DNA of 64,000 bases from Ficedula albicollis (GCF_000247815.1 NC_021673.1:104883363-104947362); one strand, 5' to 3'; shown: positions 27,684 through 43,123, numbered from the stretch's first letter. Made by a program: numbers and translations. Notes: generated from the letters alone by a model not told the origin.

Positions 27684-27819
27684 ACACACACGCTCAGAGA
27701 AACTTCATTTAATGAATTGAACTCAAAGTAGGTATTTTTATGGCTTCATTTGTAGGTAGACAGAACACTCAAATGCCATTCTTCACAGTGTTATTTTCAA
27801 ACTGGAAAGAGAACATAAG

Positions 27820-28239
27820 TGTGCTGAAAGATATAGAAGACTCTTGTGCATAGCAATAGCTGTGGAAAGTCACACTTGGTTGGATGGATTTCCCAAAGTG
27901 AAGGTTTTATTCTTCTGTATTCTTCAGCTCTCCTATCAATGCCATTCACAGGGCACTAGATTACTCTACACCAGAGACACTTCTCTGTTTACGTATTCTT
28001 CAGCTCTCCTATCAATGCCATTCACAGGGCACTAGATTACTCTACACCAGAGAGACTTCTCTGTTATGTGCTGAAAGATATAGAAGACTCTTGTGCATAG
28101 CAATAGCTGTGGAAAGTCACACTTGGTTGGATGGATTTCCCAAAGTGAAGGTTTTATTCTTCTGTATTCTTCAGCTCTCCTATCAATGCCATTCACAGGG
28201 CACTAGATTACTCTACACCAGAGACACTTCTCTGTTTAC
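27820..28239. repeat. Nested duplication: 173-bp copy, 74-bp variant, 173-bp copy
   Basis: The 173-bp segment 27820-27992 is repeated without a difference at 28067-28239. Between them (27993-28066) is an extra, slightly altered copy of the last 76 bases of the segment (GAGAGACTT where both outer copies have GAGACACTT, and one T fewer at the end). The architecture is [A b][b'][A b]. Confidence 0.96.
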
Positions 28240-29927
28240 ACAAACAATTTAGAAACCACTGATAGCCTGTGTTGTTCCCTGCAGTGAAGTATGTATACAT
28301 GCATGGACCAGTACAAAATCCTATATACATATATAGACTTTCATGACTTTCATTATGTTAAAAAAAAGGATGAAGAACAAGCAAAATTATGATAATAACT
28401 ATGTTTTCTAGGTGGAAGCAATTTTTTGCTGTAACAGTTTAGCTGTTACTCACTTGGTAGTTTCTTCTGGCTGATTTTGGAGTGCTGTTTCTAAAAAATG
28501 CAAGAATTAATTTAATTTTAATGTATCCTGCTTACACCTGTTTTGAGGTGGAGCACTTCAATAGCTAGGGAGAAAGGATTTTCTGACATCAAAAGCATTT
28601 GATGTGTTGTTCTTTCTCTGATACGTTTCAGCAAATCTGAATGTTACGCATGCTGAGAGATGATGCATTGTGCCCTCTGCACATGTGCTGCAGAGGCAAG
28701 GAAGGCCAGGCAAAGGAAGGCATTTGGTACCCTACAGCTTCACTGACCTTACCTCACATGCTTAAATTAGTCTGCAGATGACCTGGAGCTCTGTGTATCC
28801 ATCTCTCAACCACAGAAACAGTGCATGGAGAATAACCACTCCCTATACCTTGGAGGCAAGTGCATAAAGCTGGTGTCATGAGCATGACACCAGTTTTGGG
28901 TATGTTACTCATCCTGTCACCAGTGGTTGTGGAGCCTGTTGGGCTCCTTTGTCCTGCACCCCCTGCACGGAGGGTGAGACATAAGACTCTCATTTTGATG
29001 CCCACCCACACCTGGCAATGCTGCAGGAGGAGAAAAGCAATTCTGTGAACACACCAATGATGCAAAGGCTGGAGAGCAGAAAGAAGATGGAAGCAATACA
29101 TATTTCCCTCAGAGAGTTGTATCAAAAGAGTAATTTTTGGCTTTAATGTCCGGGAAATGGAAATTAAAAGCAGGCTGTCCATCAATGCATTTATGGTATC
29201 TGAAACTCCTCTGAGCCCTAGGAAAACATAAAGCCCTTTGGTCTTCTTTTCACTCTGCCTGGGTAAGCTCACTTTATGAGGCAGCATAATTTGCAGTGAC
29301 CTTTTCTGAAGCTGTTGATACACTTCCTGCTTTGCTGGAAACCACCTTTTTAGCCATGCATGATGTGACTCCACATATATTGGAGTATAAATTTCAGGCT
29401 TTGTCATTAAACCCTGCAAAAATAACCCTGTCGTGTAGGCGGCTGTACTGGTGCAGGATGCTATTGGTTCTGCTGCGCAGTGCTAAGGGGTGGGTTTTGA
29501 AGGCTGGTTGGCTCTTGTTTCACTCCAGATAAATTCATGGAATCAGTGAGGGAGGGTCATATTTTATAATTCTGCCTCTTACTTGTACAGAGGAATGATC
29601 ATGTAATTTTATAAAGGATTTTCAGACTTCATATGTGAGTATTATAGTCTACCTCTAAAGTCTGTACCAATATATCTAAAGCCTTACTCCCATTTAAACA
29701 TTTACTGAATTCTTAAATCTGTGTTCTGCCACATATAAAATGGGAAAAGTATTTATTCTCATATAAGACTTCTAGAGTCAGAAGTTTTCCTTCATCTGTA
29801 ACTGTTTCAAGATTTCAGCTCCCAAATGTGAGAATGGCAGAACATAATAATATACATTTTCTTAATATTTTATGAAGTATTATATATTGTTTTTTAATGT
29901 AACTATTTTCATGCATACTAATTAGAA
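28240..29927. other. Intergenic DNA with one unassigned 221-codon frame
   Basis: The minus-strand frame 28754-29419 is the longest non-repetitive frame outside the LRRC30 locus. Its translation matches no family I know and has no evident domain, so it is not called as a gene. An 11-bp perfect inverted repeat with a 2-base spacer (arms CTGGTGTCATG and CATGACACCAG) lies at 28870-28893. Confidence 0.5.
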
Positions 29928-30113
29928 CTGTACCAGGCAGTCTGAAATACTCCTTGAATCACTCAAGAGCTGCTGTCTGAAGGCTATGCAACAAATTTAC
30001 CCTTAAAATTTGGTGAAATCCTGTACCAGGCAGTCTGAAATACTCCTTGAATTACTCAAGAGCTGCTGTCTGAAGGCTATGCAGCAAATTTACCCTTAAA
30101 ATTTGGTGAAATG
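29928..30113. repeat. Two-copy tandem duplication, 93-bp unit
   Basis: CTGTACCAGGCAGTCTGAAA and the bases after it occur at 29928-30020 and 30021-30113 with about two substitutions (GAATCACTC against GAATTACTC, GCAACAAAT against GCAGCAAAT). It abuts the left edge of the large CCTT array. Confidence 0.95.
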
Positions 30114-30137
30114 ATAATGACCAGATGATTAGGTGAT

Positions 30138-31419
30138 TTCCTTCCTTCCTTTCTTCCTTCCTTCCTTCCTTCCTTCCTTCCTTCCTTCCTTCCTTCCTTC
30201 CTTCCTTCCTTCCTTCCTTCCTTCCTTCCTTCCTTCCTTCCTTCCTTCCTTCCTTCCTTCCTTCCTTCCTTCCTTCCTTCCTTCCTTCCTTCCTTCCTTC
30301 CTTCCTTCCTTCCTTCCTTCCTTCCTTCCTTCCTTCCTTCCTTCCTTCCTTCCTTCCTTCCTTCCTTCCTTCCTTCCTTCCTTCCTTCCTTCCTTCCTTC
30401 CTTCCTTCCTTCCTTCCTTCCTTCCTTCCTTCCTTCCTTCCTTCCTTCCTTCCTTCCTTCCTTCCTTCCTTCCTTCCTTCCTTCCTTCCTTCCTTCCTTC
30501 CTTCCTTCCTTCCTTCCTTCCTTCCTTCCTTCCTTCCTTCCTTCCTTCCTTCCTTCCTTCCTTCCTTCCTTCCTTCCTTCCTTCCTTCCTTCCTTCCTTC
30601 CTTCCTTCCTTCCTTCCTTCCTTCCTTCCTTCCTTCCTTCCTTCCTTCCTTCCTTCCTTCCTTCCTTCCTTCCTTCCTTCCTTCCTTCCTTCCTTCCTTC
30701 CTTCCTTCCTTCCTTCCTTCCTTCCTTCCTTCCTTCCTTCCTTCCTTCCTTCCTTCCTTCCTTCCTTCCTTCCTTCCTTCCTTCCTTCCTTCCTTCCTTC
30801 CTTCCTTCCTTCCTTCCTTCCTTCCTTCCTTCCTTCCTTCCTTCCTTCCTTCCTTCCTTCCTTCCTTCCTTCCTTCCTTCCTTCCTTCCTTCCTTCCTTC
30901 CTTCCTTCCTTCCTTCCTTCCTTCCTTCCTTCCTTCCTTCCTTCCTTCCTTCCTTCCTTCCTTCCTTCCTTCCTTCCTTCCTTCCTTCCTTCCTTCCTTC
31001 CTTCCTTCCTTCCTTCCTTCCTTCCTTCCTTCCTTCCTTCCTTCCTTCCTTCCTTCCTTCCTTCCTTCCTTCCTTCCTTCCTTCCTTCCTTCCTTCCTTC
31101 CTTCCTTCCTTCCTTCCTTCCTTCCTTCCTTCCTTCCTTCCTTCCTTCCTTCCTTCCTTCCTTCCTTCCTTCCTTCCTTCCTTCCTTCCTTCCTTCCTTC
31201 CTTCCTTCCTTCCTTCCTTCCTTCCTTCCTTCCTTCCTTCCTTCCTTCCTTCCTTCCTTCCTTCCTTCCTTCCTTCCTTCCTTCCTTCCTTCCTTCCTTC
31301 CTTCCTTCCTTCCTTCCTTCCTTCCTTCCTTCCTTCCTTCCTTCCTTCCTTCCTTCCTTCCTTCCTTCCTTTTCCTGGAATCCTTCCTTCCTTCCTTCCT
31401 TCCTGGAATCCTTCCTTCC
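30138..31419. repeat. CCTT (GGAA) microsatellite, about 1.28 kb
   Basis: Tandem CCTT from 30138 to 31370, interrupted once near 30149 (TTTC) and then perfect for about 1.2 kb. The right end holds two variant units with TTCCTGGAA (31372-31380 and 31400-31408). Because the period is 4 and no frame contains a stop, both strands show long artificial open frames (K-E-G-R or L-P-S-F repeats); these are not genes. The true length in the animal is uncertain, since arrays this long are easily mis-sized in assembly. Confidence 0.98.
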
Positions 31420-33987
31420 ATCTCTCCTGTGACAAAGACCTTTTTTCCCCTTTCATCTGCATAACTAATATCAGATGACAGCACTGAGGTCCACCAATCC
31501 TAATACCCTGCTCAAAACTAGAGTCAGCACATGACATCACACATTCTATCTCCCTCCTGTGCCCTTTCTTGCTTCTTCTATCTTGCTCCCACTCAGATGC
31601 AAATACATATGTCATTATTTGCCTTTTATGCATATTTCTATATAACAACAGTGGTGTACAGTCCTTTCTTTTTACATGAAGAATTCAGAACACAACCCTC
31701 AATCATGAGAGATAATTTTCTGTATCTCTGAGAAAGATATTTATAGAGACCTTGACTGAGGAATGAAAAAAATACTGAAGCAGATCAGCAGGAATTATTT
31801 TCTTAATGGTAAAATCTAAATTATACATTAAAGCACCATTTATTCAATCAGTTTTATTATTCTGTTTAAAAAGGCAGTCACTTTTATGTGTTTCATATGC
31901 TTGCAAAGGTTTATTAGCTTGAGTAAAAGGTCATTATTATTCAATTGAATAATTTAATTTTAAATTATTGGTATTGCACTTCATATTAAAACTGCTTTTG
32001 CAGATGCATTTGATTATGTCAAATTTGCCTTTTAATCCTCTGTCTGGAGATAATTTTCTTGAATCGTTCACTGTTTCTCACCCTCGCAGTGGTATCCTAA
32101 AGAACACACACAGTCCAGCCTCATATCTTCCATGGAAATTACTGTGCATACCTCTCCTAGTCAGATCATGTCAGAGGCTATCCGGTGTCATATAATCCTG
32201 GATACTGACATGTGGAAAATCTTTTCAGGTGATTAATGCCATAGGCATCTAATTTTCCTGCAAAGCAATATTGCAGTGTTTACGTGAATGCCAGACTTAG
32301 GGATATGAAATGGGCATTTAGAAAAGTTAATAATCTGGCCCTAATCCCCTCCAAGAATTATCTGTTGGTACTTCTAAAAATAATTGCAGCTTTATTCCTT
32401 GTTGCTAATGGAATCACATATTAATTTATTAGATTCATTGTGCATTAAAAACTTGGAATTTTGCATGGGTGAAATAAATACACGTGAAGCTACACGTAAA
32501 ATACCTTTGCATTTGAAACATATACTAAGTAACAAAAATTGGCAAAATATTTATTTTATTACTTTGTTTTCTTAATGATTGATCAAAAATGCCCTTCAAA
32601 ATTGTTTCATGTTCACTAGAAACATAAGATTTGTCCTTGACTGTACACTTGGAGATTGTGACTTCTGGGCCTAACACTGAAATTCTCAATTAAGATAACA
32701 AATCATACACAAAACAATCCAACACAAATATCAGGGCAGGCAGAACCAGGGTGGAATATTCTGTGGGCACCAATTCCTCATTGCTAGCATTAAATACCAC
32801 AACAGTAATGTCACTGTGGCCAAAGGTTCTGTATGTACCTATGGATTACAAAACTGTCTGCTGTTATCAGGCTGCTCCTACCTCTGCTGAGGAGCTTTCC
32901 CCTCAGCCAGGCATTGTACATTAACTTCATTAGAAGCAGGATCAGTCTTTCACAGCCTTTCATAATTTTGAACAAATGATGTTTTAGAAAATAATCTATT
33001 CCTGAGATTTGACATAGGAAGCACTTTGAAAATGGCTTTGAATACTCATAATTAGCTCAGAATTACAGTCTAATTCCTCTCTTACACTGCCATTACAAGC
33101 ATTTGTCTCAACTGATTTCAACAGAGCTGCTTCAGTTTTACGCTGGTGTGAGGGAGCAAAAAAACCCAAGTTGCATAAATTGTTAACAGCTCTTTCATAC
33201 TGACTCTTTATTACTAGATAAAACTTTGATGAAGGACATTCACAGAAGATCAATATGAGAAACCACATAAGACCTGACTTTTATGCTACTGGCTGGTACT
33301 GAAAATCCCAGAAATAACTATTTGTTTTTGAAGCTCTTACTTAAGGTGATGACTGGGTTGATGCTGCTTTTCCTGAAAGAAATATTTCACCTTCAGGAGA
33401 TGTACTGCCTCCTGAGTAAAGTTACTCCATAGCTCGCATTGCAGGGATACGGGAATGGAGAGCAGTTGTACATCTAGCAATGGGCAACTCCATCCTTTGT
33501 GTGAGGGAAGAAGCCACAGTCCTTTCTCTGCTTTGTGCAGATGCTGCTCCCAGATGATGTGAAGCACTGCTGTCAGCATCCTCGGAGGCTCCGTGTGAAG
33601 GGCTGCTTGTCTCATTAGGGGAAGTAGGAGCTCTGGGGAATTTTGGGATCCACTTCCAATGAACTGGCAAATTGCCTCATCACTGGCAATCTCTACCTGT
33701 AATTTATACAGAGCACAGCTGTGGGGTAAACAAGTGGTATTGAACTGACCACTAATATATTGTCTGTGAGCTAATATAGCTCAGGATATATTCACTGCCA
33801 AAAGCAAACATTTTCCTTGAGATCCTCTTAGATAGCAGTGTTTGTTTATGTCGTGGTTTACCTGTGTATGAAGAAGTGAGCAGGAATAAAAATGCAATTG
33901 CAATCACAGAGAGAAAGTCTGACTTATATTAATATTTCTCCAGCATAATAGCTGTCAAATGCACATTTCTGCACGTCTGGCAGTCTG
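31420..33987. other. Intergenic DNA downstream of LRRC30
   Basis: AT-rich, short open frames only, no recognisable transposon. It separates the CCTT array from the 3' side of LRRC30. Confidence 0.55.
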
Positions 33988-33993
33988 TTTAAT
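33988..33993 (-). terminator. Possible LRRC30 poly-A signal (ATTAAA)
   Basis: Plus-strand TTTAAT reads ATTAAA on the gene strand, about 300 bases after the LRRC30 stop codon. A canonical AATAAA (plus-strand TTTATT) occurs further on near 33207. Either could end the transcript; the choice is a guess. Confidence 0.2.
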
Positions 33994-34295
33994 TTGTTTC
34001 TGTCAAATGAAGAGCAAATATTTTATCACAAGTTTGTTGTTGTATTAAAAGAGAAAAAAACAACAAACCCCAAGTACCACAGAAGTGAAGGTTACAGAGG
34101 TGGCTATTTTTAGAAAGTTTGTTCTTCACACACTTAATCAAGACCATCATACTTTACTTGCTTTCCTCCAACTGTCACTAAAGCCATCCACAGCCTTCAA
34201 AATCCAAGCATTATGAGGTGGAAATGCCTGTGCAGGGAAGCTCTCCGACGCGACTGAGCCTTGATGACAGGCTTAATCCCAAGCTCAGCGGAAGC

Positions 34296-35464
<1,169 letters not shown>

Positions 35465-35474
35465 GACAGCTGTC
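35465..35474. promoter_or_regulatory. Palindromic E-box GACAGCTGTC upstream of LRRC30
   Basis: A perfect 10-bp palindrome with the CAGCTG core preferred by MyoD-type factors, about 275 bases upstream of the LRRC30 start codon. It would suit a muscle gene, but single E-boxes are common and no function is shown. Confidence 0.25.
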
Positions 35475-37238
35475 ACTGTCATTTGGCCTGGGCTTTATTG
35501 GACAGATATGTATCTTCACTGCAAAAAGGTCACAAGGATGCTGTATATAACTTCACCATGTCAGCTTTCTTGGCTATCTTGTACATACCATGGCTGCAGG
35601 ACAATTAGCCGGAGTGATTTCAAAAAAAACAAACAAGCCAGCTAAAGAAGGAAAGAAGCAAAGGAGCCATAATATCAGCTCAAATTTAAAAATGTTTTCA
35701 CAATCACTTTAATTTTGGTTCCTGATTTCCCTGAAGTAGTCACCAGTCTACCAGAAAATTTTGCATGCTGCAAAAACACTGATTAAGTCTTTTTATGTCA
35801 GTCCTTGCTTTCTGCTAAGTTAAAAAAAATTAATGTTCACAATAAGTTCTAGCTTTTATGTGTCCTTTGTGGGGAGAATTGGCCTCTTTCTTTTCAGAAA
35901 GGGTGCCAAATTCACTGCAGCACTAACATTTTGCAGCAGTATCTGTGCCCACTTGGATAATTTCTTGCTACCCACGGCACCAAGTGTGAGCAGTCATACT
36001 ATACAGTTCTAATCAAATTACTCTGTCCTAAATGTCCTGTGCTACTTTCACATCTATCAACCAGATTTTTGGGGCCTGATTCTTTTGTAGTCTAGAAAAT
36101 GGAGCCTCTTGATGTCCCTTTCCTTGAGAACTTTCATGTCTTCCTCAGCTATTCTGGAGCACAGGGGGACCAGCACTATAGCTTGAACTATAAATGACAT
36201 TTAGGTCCAATATAGAGGGGCTGGTGGAAGAGGAAAGAAGCAACAACTGAAGTGAGCTCTGCTGGTGAAAGAAAATTATATTGCTACAGGAATACGTATA
36301 CAGTGAGTTTAAACACAAAGGGACGAGAAAACAGATTTGCAAAAACTTCAGGTATCATCTAAACTTGGTAAAAACTGCAACAAATAGTACAAGACTTTCA
36401 GGGCTTTTCCTCTCCATTGAATCCATGACGATGAAAATGTGTTGCTGCCTTCTGAGAGATTTGGTGATTAATGTACCCTCCCTTACCAACTCATTTTAGA
36501 GATCCTCACCTTAAAACCTTGTGTTAGCTCAGATGCTAAAGGATTATGCAGAAAACTGTAGCTGGAAGTCAAAGCACTCCAACAACCCTTTGGAGTCAAT
36601 TCCCACAGTCCTTTCTTACTGCCAAGCACCACTCAGTCTCCTTTGAGCTTTGGGTCCCTCATGGAGCTGCATCTGCTTGGGAAGAGAGGGCAGAGAGGGT
36701 ATTCCTGCAGTTGTGTCTGACGAGTGGGGTCCTGCACCAGTCAGGACCACAGTGAGCAGTGAGAGGAGGGGGTGAGCTGAGTGAGCCATGCAATTAAAAC
36801 ATGTGTTTGAGCAGGGCTGCATGGCATAAAACCAGCTGGTGCTGAGGCTGAAATATTGCATTCTCTGGAGTGCCTGGGGGAGCCTGAAAAAGGCTGAAGC
36901 CAGTTGTATCTGGTTAGAGTGAATTGGCAGCCTGTGAGTCACAGATCCCTCCCTCACAAGCACTTTTTGCCAGTATTTGTCAGTTTACAAACAAATGTTG
37001 TGCTAATTGCCATCACAGCCATACTGACTCAGTGTTCGTGTTAACCATCATCCCCACATGCTGCCCAGAGTGGCAGAGATAACCTTGATGCTGAAGGTAG
37101 AGGACATGCTCAGGGCAAGAGGAAACCCAGTGGCTCGGGCAAGACTGGGCCTTGCATGATGAGGCCATAAAATGTGACCTTTCATCCAAATGGGTGGAGA
37201 AATGAAAGCATGAGTCCCTCACGAGCTCTGCCTTTGGG
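35475..37238. other. Intergenic DNA upstream of LRRC30
   Basis: A weak TATA-like word (GTTATATACAG on the minus strand) lies at about 35541-35551. Short open frames only. The GC-richer part at 36540-36960 was compared with CR1 blocks by eye and could not be placed. Confidence 0.5.
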
Positions 37239-37437
37239 TTGTCTGCCCAGCTGCTGTAAAAATGCAGCTATTATCAGAGACCATCCATGGATCTGAACAT
37301 GGCATTTCGCTTCTGCAGTGGCAAACACGAAGGGAAATTGTCTGCCCAGCTGCTGTAAAAATGCAGCTATTATCAGAGACCATCCATGGATCTGAACATG
37401 GCATTTCGCTTCTGCAGTGTTCAAACACGAAGGGAAG
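37239..37437. repeat. Two-copy tandem duplication, 99-bp unit
   Basis: TTGTCTGCCCAGCTGCTGTA and the rest of the unit occur at 37239-37337 and 37338-37437. The copies are nearly identical, differing mainly at CAGTGGCAAAC against CAGTGTTCAAAC. Confidence 0.95.
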
Positions 37438-38129
37438 AAAAAGGCCTTTTAGAGAGCATTTGTAAAATTAAGCATTTCCCTTCTTTTAGTCTCACTTCTG
37501 AAATGAGGAACGTGCTGCAGAGAATCTGCCAGGATCTGCCAGAGACTGGCTTTCCTCCCTGTAGCTGGGCTCCCACCTGTGAGCACGGCTCCATGGTCAC
37601 TTCAGAGCTCTTTCTTCTGCAGGTCACTTTTAGTAGCAAATGAAAACAAAACAAAAGGAGGCACAGTCTCTCTGTAGCAACTGCCTTCCCCCATGGCTGG
37701 CTAGATATTTTTGGATGAGAACATTGTCCCCATCTCCAAAACACACTGGAGTTCACTGCCTGGAGACTTGGCAGCGCCTGCTGTGGTTTCTCACCACAGA
37801 AATCCTCATTTCCTAACAGCGTGACTCAGCCAAAGTGCTCTGTATCCTTCCCTGGCTTTGCATCACACTGTCCATTTGAAACCAGGCCTATGATACAGCC
37901 CAGCAGAGTCTGGGCTGGGCTGTTGCTGGAAAGCTTCACCGGGGGATCTCTATCAAAGAAAAATGCTTGCTCTGCTTCAGCCTCACAGCATCTCCTGATG
38001 TATCTCCACTGCCTGCCAGACATCAAGCAGCAGCAAAGGGGATTTAAAAAAGAAATTCCACATCTGCAGCTCTCATTGTCCAGTTCCCTTCCTGCCTCTG
38101 TGAGTATCATAACCACTGTGTGAAACACA

Positions 38130-38130
<1 letters not shown>
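37438..38130. other. Intergenic DNA, nothing recognised
   Basis: Short overlapping frames only; no repeat family recognised. Confidence 0.55.
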
Positions 38131-38171
<41 letters not shown>

Positions 38172-38172
38172 C

Positions 38173-38203
<31 letters not shown>

Positions 38204-38213
38204 AAAAAAAAAA
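38131..38213. repeat. Mosaic homopolymer: 39 A, 24 C, 20 A
   Basis: Three pure runs follow each other without any intervening base: A at 38131-38169, C at 38170-38193, A at 38194-38213. The abrupt switch is more typical of an assembly or gap-filling problem than of natural slippage. Confidence 0.97.
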
Positions 38214-39393
38214 GACAAACCATTTCCTATTCTTTGTTCTCCAACAGAAAAACAGGCTATTGGGTATGCTTGCAGTTGTGGAAATCGGAAACTCTGAGGT
38301 AACCAAATTGATTTCTTCTTGAAATCGAGGTAATAATACCACAGTGGCCTCATCTGGACATCTCAGGAACTAAAATTCTGTACAAAAGTGTCCCTTGTCT
38401 CTTGGTGTCCTGGACAGGCTTTGTACAAACACTTTTCAGTTCCCTTTTTTCTGTGTTGCCTGCTGCCCTGCCCGGGCCCTTGCAGTGCTGGGCTCTGAGG
38501 ACGGATGCATTCCTTTGGAATGCTCTTACGTAGCACTGACTTGTGTCCACACAGCCTGGCAAAGAGCAGAAATGAATTTCATGCATGCAGGTTTGGAAGC
38601 CCAAATTGGTGGGCTCTACATGACACAGTACTTGATAATCACTTTGAAGATTAAACAAAAAATGTTAATGTGCAAGGGAAAAAAATAACCCAAAGCTTGA
38701 TGAAGAACTTCGTAGTCTAACTAATATAATAAAAGAAACTGCATTATTAGCAATGATAAAAACTAGTAAGCTGACAAAAATGACAAGCTATACTTTCTGA
38801 CATTCTTTGACAATGCAAATTATTAGATTTTTTTCTCTTAAGAAATCAGTATTGTCAGCCCTAAAAAAAAAAACCGAAGATGAGTTCACAAAAGACCACA
38901 CATTTTAAAGTCTATTATCTATGGGATCTTTTATTTGTCTTCAGGTTTTGAGTCTGCAGAATGCACTTGAGATACATTTTCTAGCTTTTTTTCTGCATCC
39001 AGGCAGGACTTGCCATAAAACCAATTGTATTGGTTTTAAGTAAAAGTTGAGATCATAATATAATTACTTTTCCATAGGATTTGAGCTATTAATGAAATAT
39101 CTGATAGCATCAGGCTTTTAATGAAACCATAGCTATTTTGACACACTGAGCTTATATTTTGTTGTTTTGCTGCAAAACTGATTCTGTAATTGTCTTTTAA
39201 ATTGCTGATCTTACAATAGATACCTATAGCTTCATTATCATATATGTAGGTTCATAATCTATTTTGAAACAAGTTTTATGTTCTCTATAGGGTCAAAACC
39301 TTATGTAGTTCCTTTTTCTCAATATTTTTACAGATGCACTAATATAAGAAGAAATCCTTTAAATCTTAAAGCACAATCATTTCTAAAATGCTG
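38214..39393. other. Intergenic DNA, nothing recognised
   Basis: AT-rich with short open frames and no known element. Confidence 0.55.
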
Positions 39394-39564
39394 GGAAATT
39401 CAATGCACACTCTTTTGGAAAAAAATTTCATTTCATTCATTATTTAGGTCTTATAATAAACATCTTTTTGGAAATTCAATGCACACTCTTTTGGAAAAAA
39501 AATTTCATTTCATTCGTTATTTAGGTCTTATAATAAACATCTTTTCTATAATAAACATCTTTTT
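39394..39564. repeat. Tandem duplication, 76-bp unit, plus partial third copy
   Basis: GGAAATTCAATGCACACTC and the following bases occur at 39394-39469 and 39470-39546, differing by one base in an A run and by CATTCATTA against CATTCGTTA. The end word CTATAATAAACATCTTTT is repeated once more at 39546-39564. Confidence 0.95.
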
Positions 39565-41100
39565 AAACGAGGATGCAGAAACTACCTAATACTTTCTGTG
39601 ACAGAAAGGGTGATTTGGCTAAAAAGGGTTAACTTGTTTCAAGGTTGGCAGAAAACAAGGCGTGTTGGAGAAATATTCTTTACAAATACAGCTGCAGCTA
39701 CTGAACCATCTTCTCTTCTGCTACTTCTTTCCTCTGAAGTAAATAAAGGATTTTAAAAGCATCAGTGCTGTTCAGACAGTCAGGGAAGTCCTCTGGTCGC
39801 AATGCTAAGAAAGCAATTCTGTAGGTTTTTAACTACTTTGTAGGGCTGGTTGATCTTGCAGCAATTCTGAAATACAAAGTCAAATTTTAGTAGTAATTTG
39901 AGATTTATGAGATGTGACACAAAACAGAAACAATTCTTAAGGCAATTTCAGATTTGCTGCTAATTTGTTTTTAATTATGCTGCTGTTAACAGCTTTTAAT
40001 GACTGCCTGTCCCTGGAGCTTTCCTGGAATGTTTCATTAAGGTCCCATGTGGAGCTGCTGGATTGCCTGACCCATGAAGAATTGGACCTGGAGGTGAATG
40101 ACTGCCTGTACAGGGGCTCATTTTTCTGCAGACCTCTTGACAGAAGACAATCTTGAACTGAACCTAGTATGAAAAAAAAAGAGAGATTTGGGGCTGTGTG
40201 TGTATGCAGCCTAGAAATGACAGGCTCTTCCTCCTGGTAATCAGGGACAGCAGGAATTCTTATATGACATGGAATTAGAGGAAGCTTTATTTCTTTTTTG
40301 CAAACTTGCCACAGTATTTTGAAATTCCAGCAATACATGAATGACTGTTTTGGCACCTCCTGTTTCTGCCACGATTTCCCTGTGTGTACACAAGCCAAAC
40401 AGCTGGTCTGTCTTCTGTATTAAACAGAGGCAACCCAGGTCCCATCATCCATGTTCTCTGGGACACTGTTTCATCTTTTGTCCACAGCAGTTCTCCCTGG
40501 CACAACCAAAACTTGCTTTCCATAAGGTGCTTGCCTATTCCTCTACAAGAAAAAGGGTGTGTAGCACATAGATAAGCCCTAGGGAACAACACCACTCTGC
40601 AGGAGCACATGGAGAGCTCTGTCCTGCTTTATTTAGCCATCTGCACAGAGCCTCCATGACTCAGCCTTCTCCTCCTCTTACGGCTAGAGTGGTGACAGAT
40701 TTGACACCAGTCACAAATGTGTCTGTAGTCATTGTACAGAGGATACCACTGCAATATAGAAACCATACGCTGCTCTGTTTTTCACAGCTACATTTACGAG
40801 AAGTCACATCTACATTCATAAATTTCTGTAAAATATCCTGTACCTGTCTGGTAGCAATAGGGATGTTTACTAAATGCTACTCAAGGTCTGTAGCTTTCTG
40901 AAAAAATTTGGAAAAAAAGTTGTAACAGGTTGTCCAGACTGGATGAAGTACTATTACTGTAACTGCTGCCACAAGTACTCTTTTTCATGGAGCTCTTGAA
41001 GGTCACTTTCCTACATTTTGGATGCATGATAAGAAAACAGCAATTCTTGGAAAGTAGGAGAGAGAGTCTCATGGGCTACCTACCTAAATCTTATCTGATA
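39565..41100. other. Intergenic DNA, no gene recognised
   Basis: A plus-strand frame at 39965-40156 is preceded by an acceptor-like TTAACAG, and a 153-codon minus-strand frame (39937-40398) overlaps it. Neither product is recognised, and neither is called. Confidence 0.45.
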
Positions 41101-42628
<1,528 letters not shown>

Positions 42629-43123
42629 ACCCTCTCCCCTGAAGTCCTTCCAGATTTATTTCAGTGCCTGGAGCAGATTCAGTCCAGCAGCCTGTGGTGT
42701 ACAATGCTCAGCTTTCTGAAGCATCTTGTGCCCAGGGGTTACATGGTCACTCTGGAATGAGGTGGGATATCCCCTACCTCTTGTGAAGCTGTTGCTCAAG
42801 CTTAGCAGGGTTTTCTTAAACATCCATGTGTGTTGAGAGTCCAAAAATAAGCATGATTCTATGAGCTGCTGGCAAAACTCCCAGTCCCTCCTCCAAAGAC
42901 TGTTTTAGTATTCTACATTTAATGGGTCATTGCAGTTGCCTAGTTTTCAGGAATCTGAATATCCAACTTTTGATCTGGAAACAGAAGGCAGAGATAATTC
43001 TGAGGGTCCCATGAGAAGAGAGGCATTTCCATGGGGTCCTACTTGTGGGACCTGTAGCTCAGAGACAGATGGGACTTAAGCAAGACCACTAGTTCAGCAT
43101 TATCTAGTAAGAGTCTTTAAGAT
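42629..43123. other. Intergenic DNA, nothing recognised
   Basis: A word GCATGATTCTATGAG near 42852 recalls a CR1 terminus, but the neighbouring sequence does not match CR1, so no element is called. Confidence 0.5.

Noticed and set aside
30077..31648. Open frames of 523 and 451 codons (minus) and 443 codons (plus) with K-E-G-R or L-P-S-F repeats
   Set aside because: They are translations of the CCTT microsatellite, which contains no stop codon in any frame. No unique domain flanks them.
39937..40398. 153-codon minus-strand frame, and a plus-strand frame after an acceptor-like TTAACAG
   Set aside because: Neither product is recognisable and the two overlap on opposite strands. No donor or partner exon could be linked.
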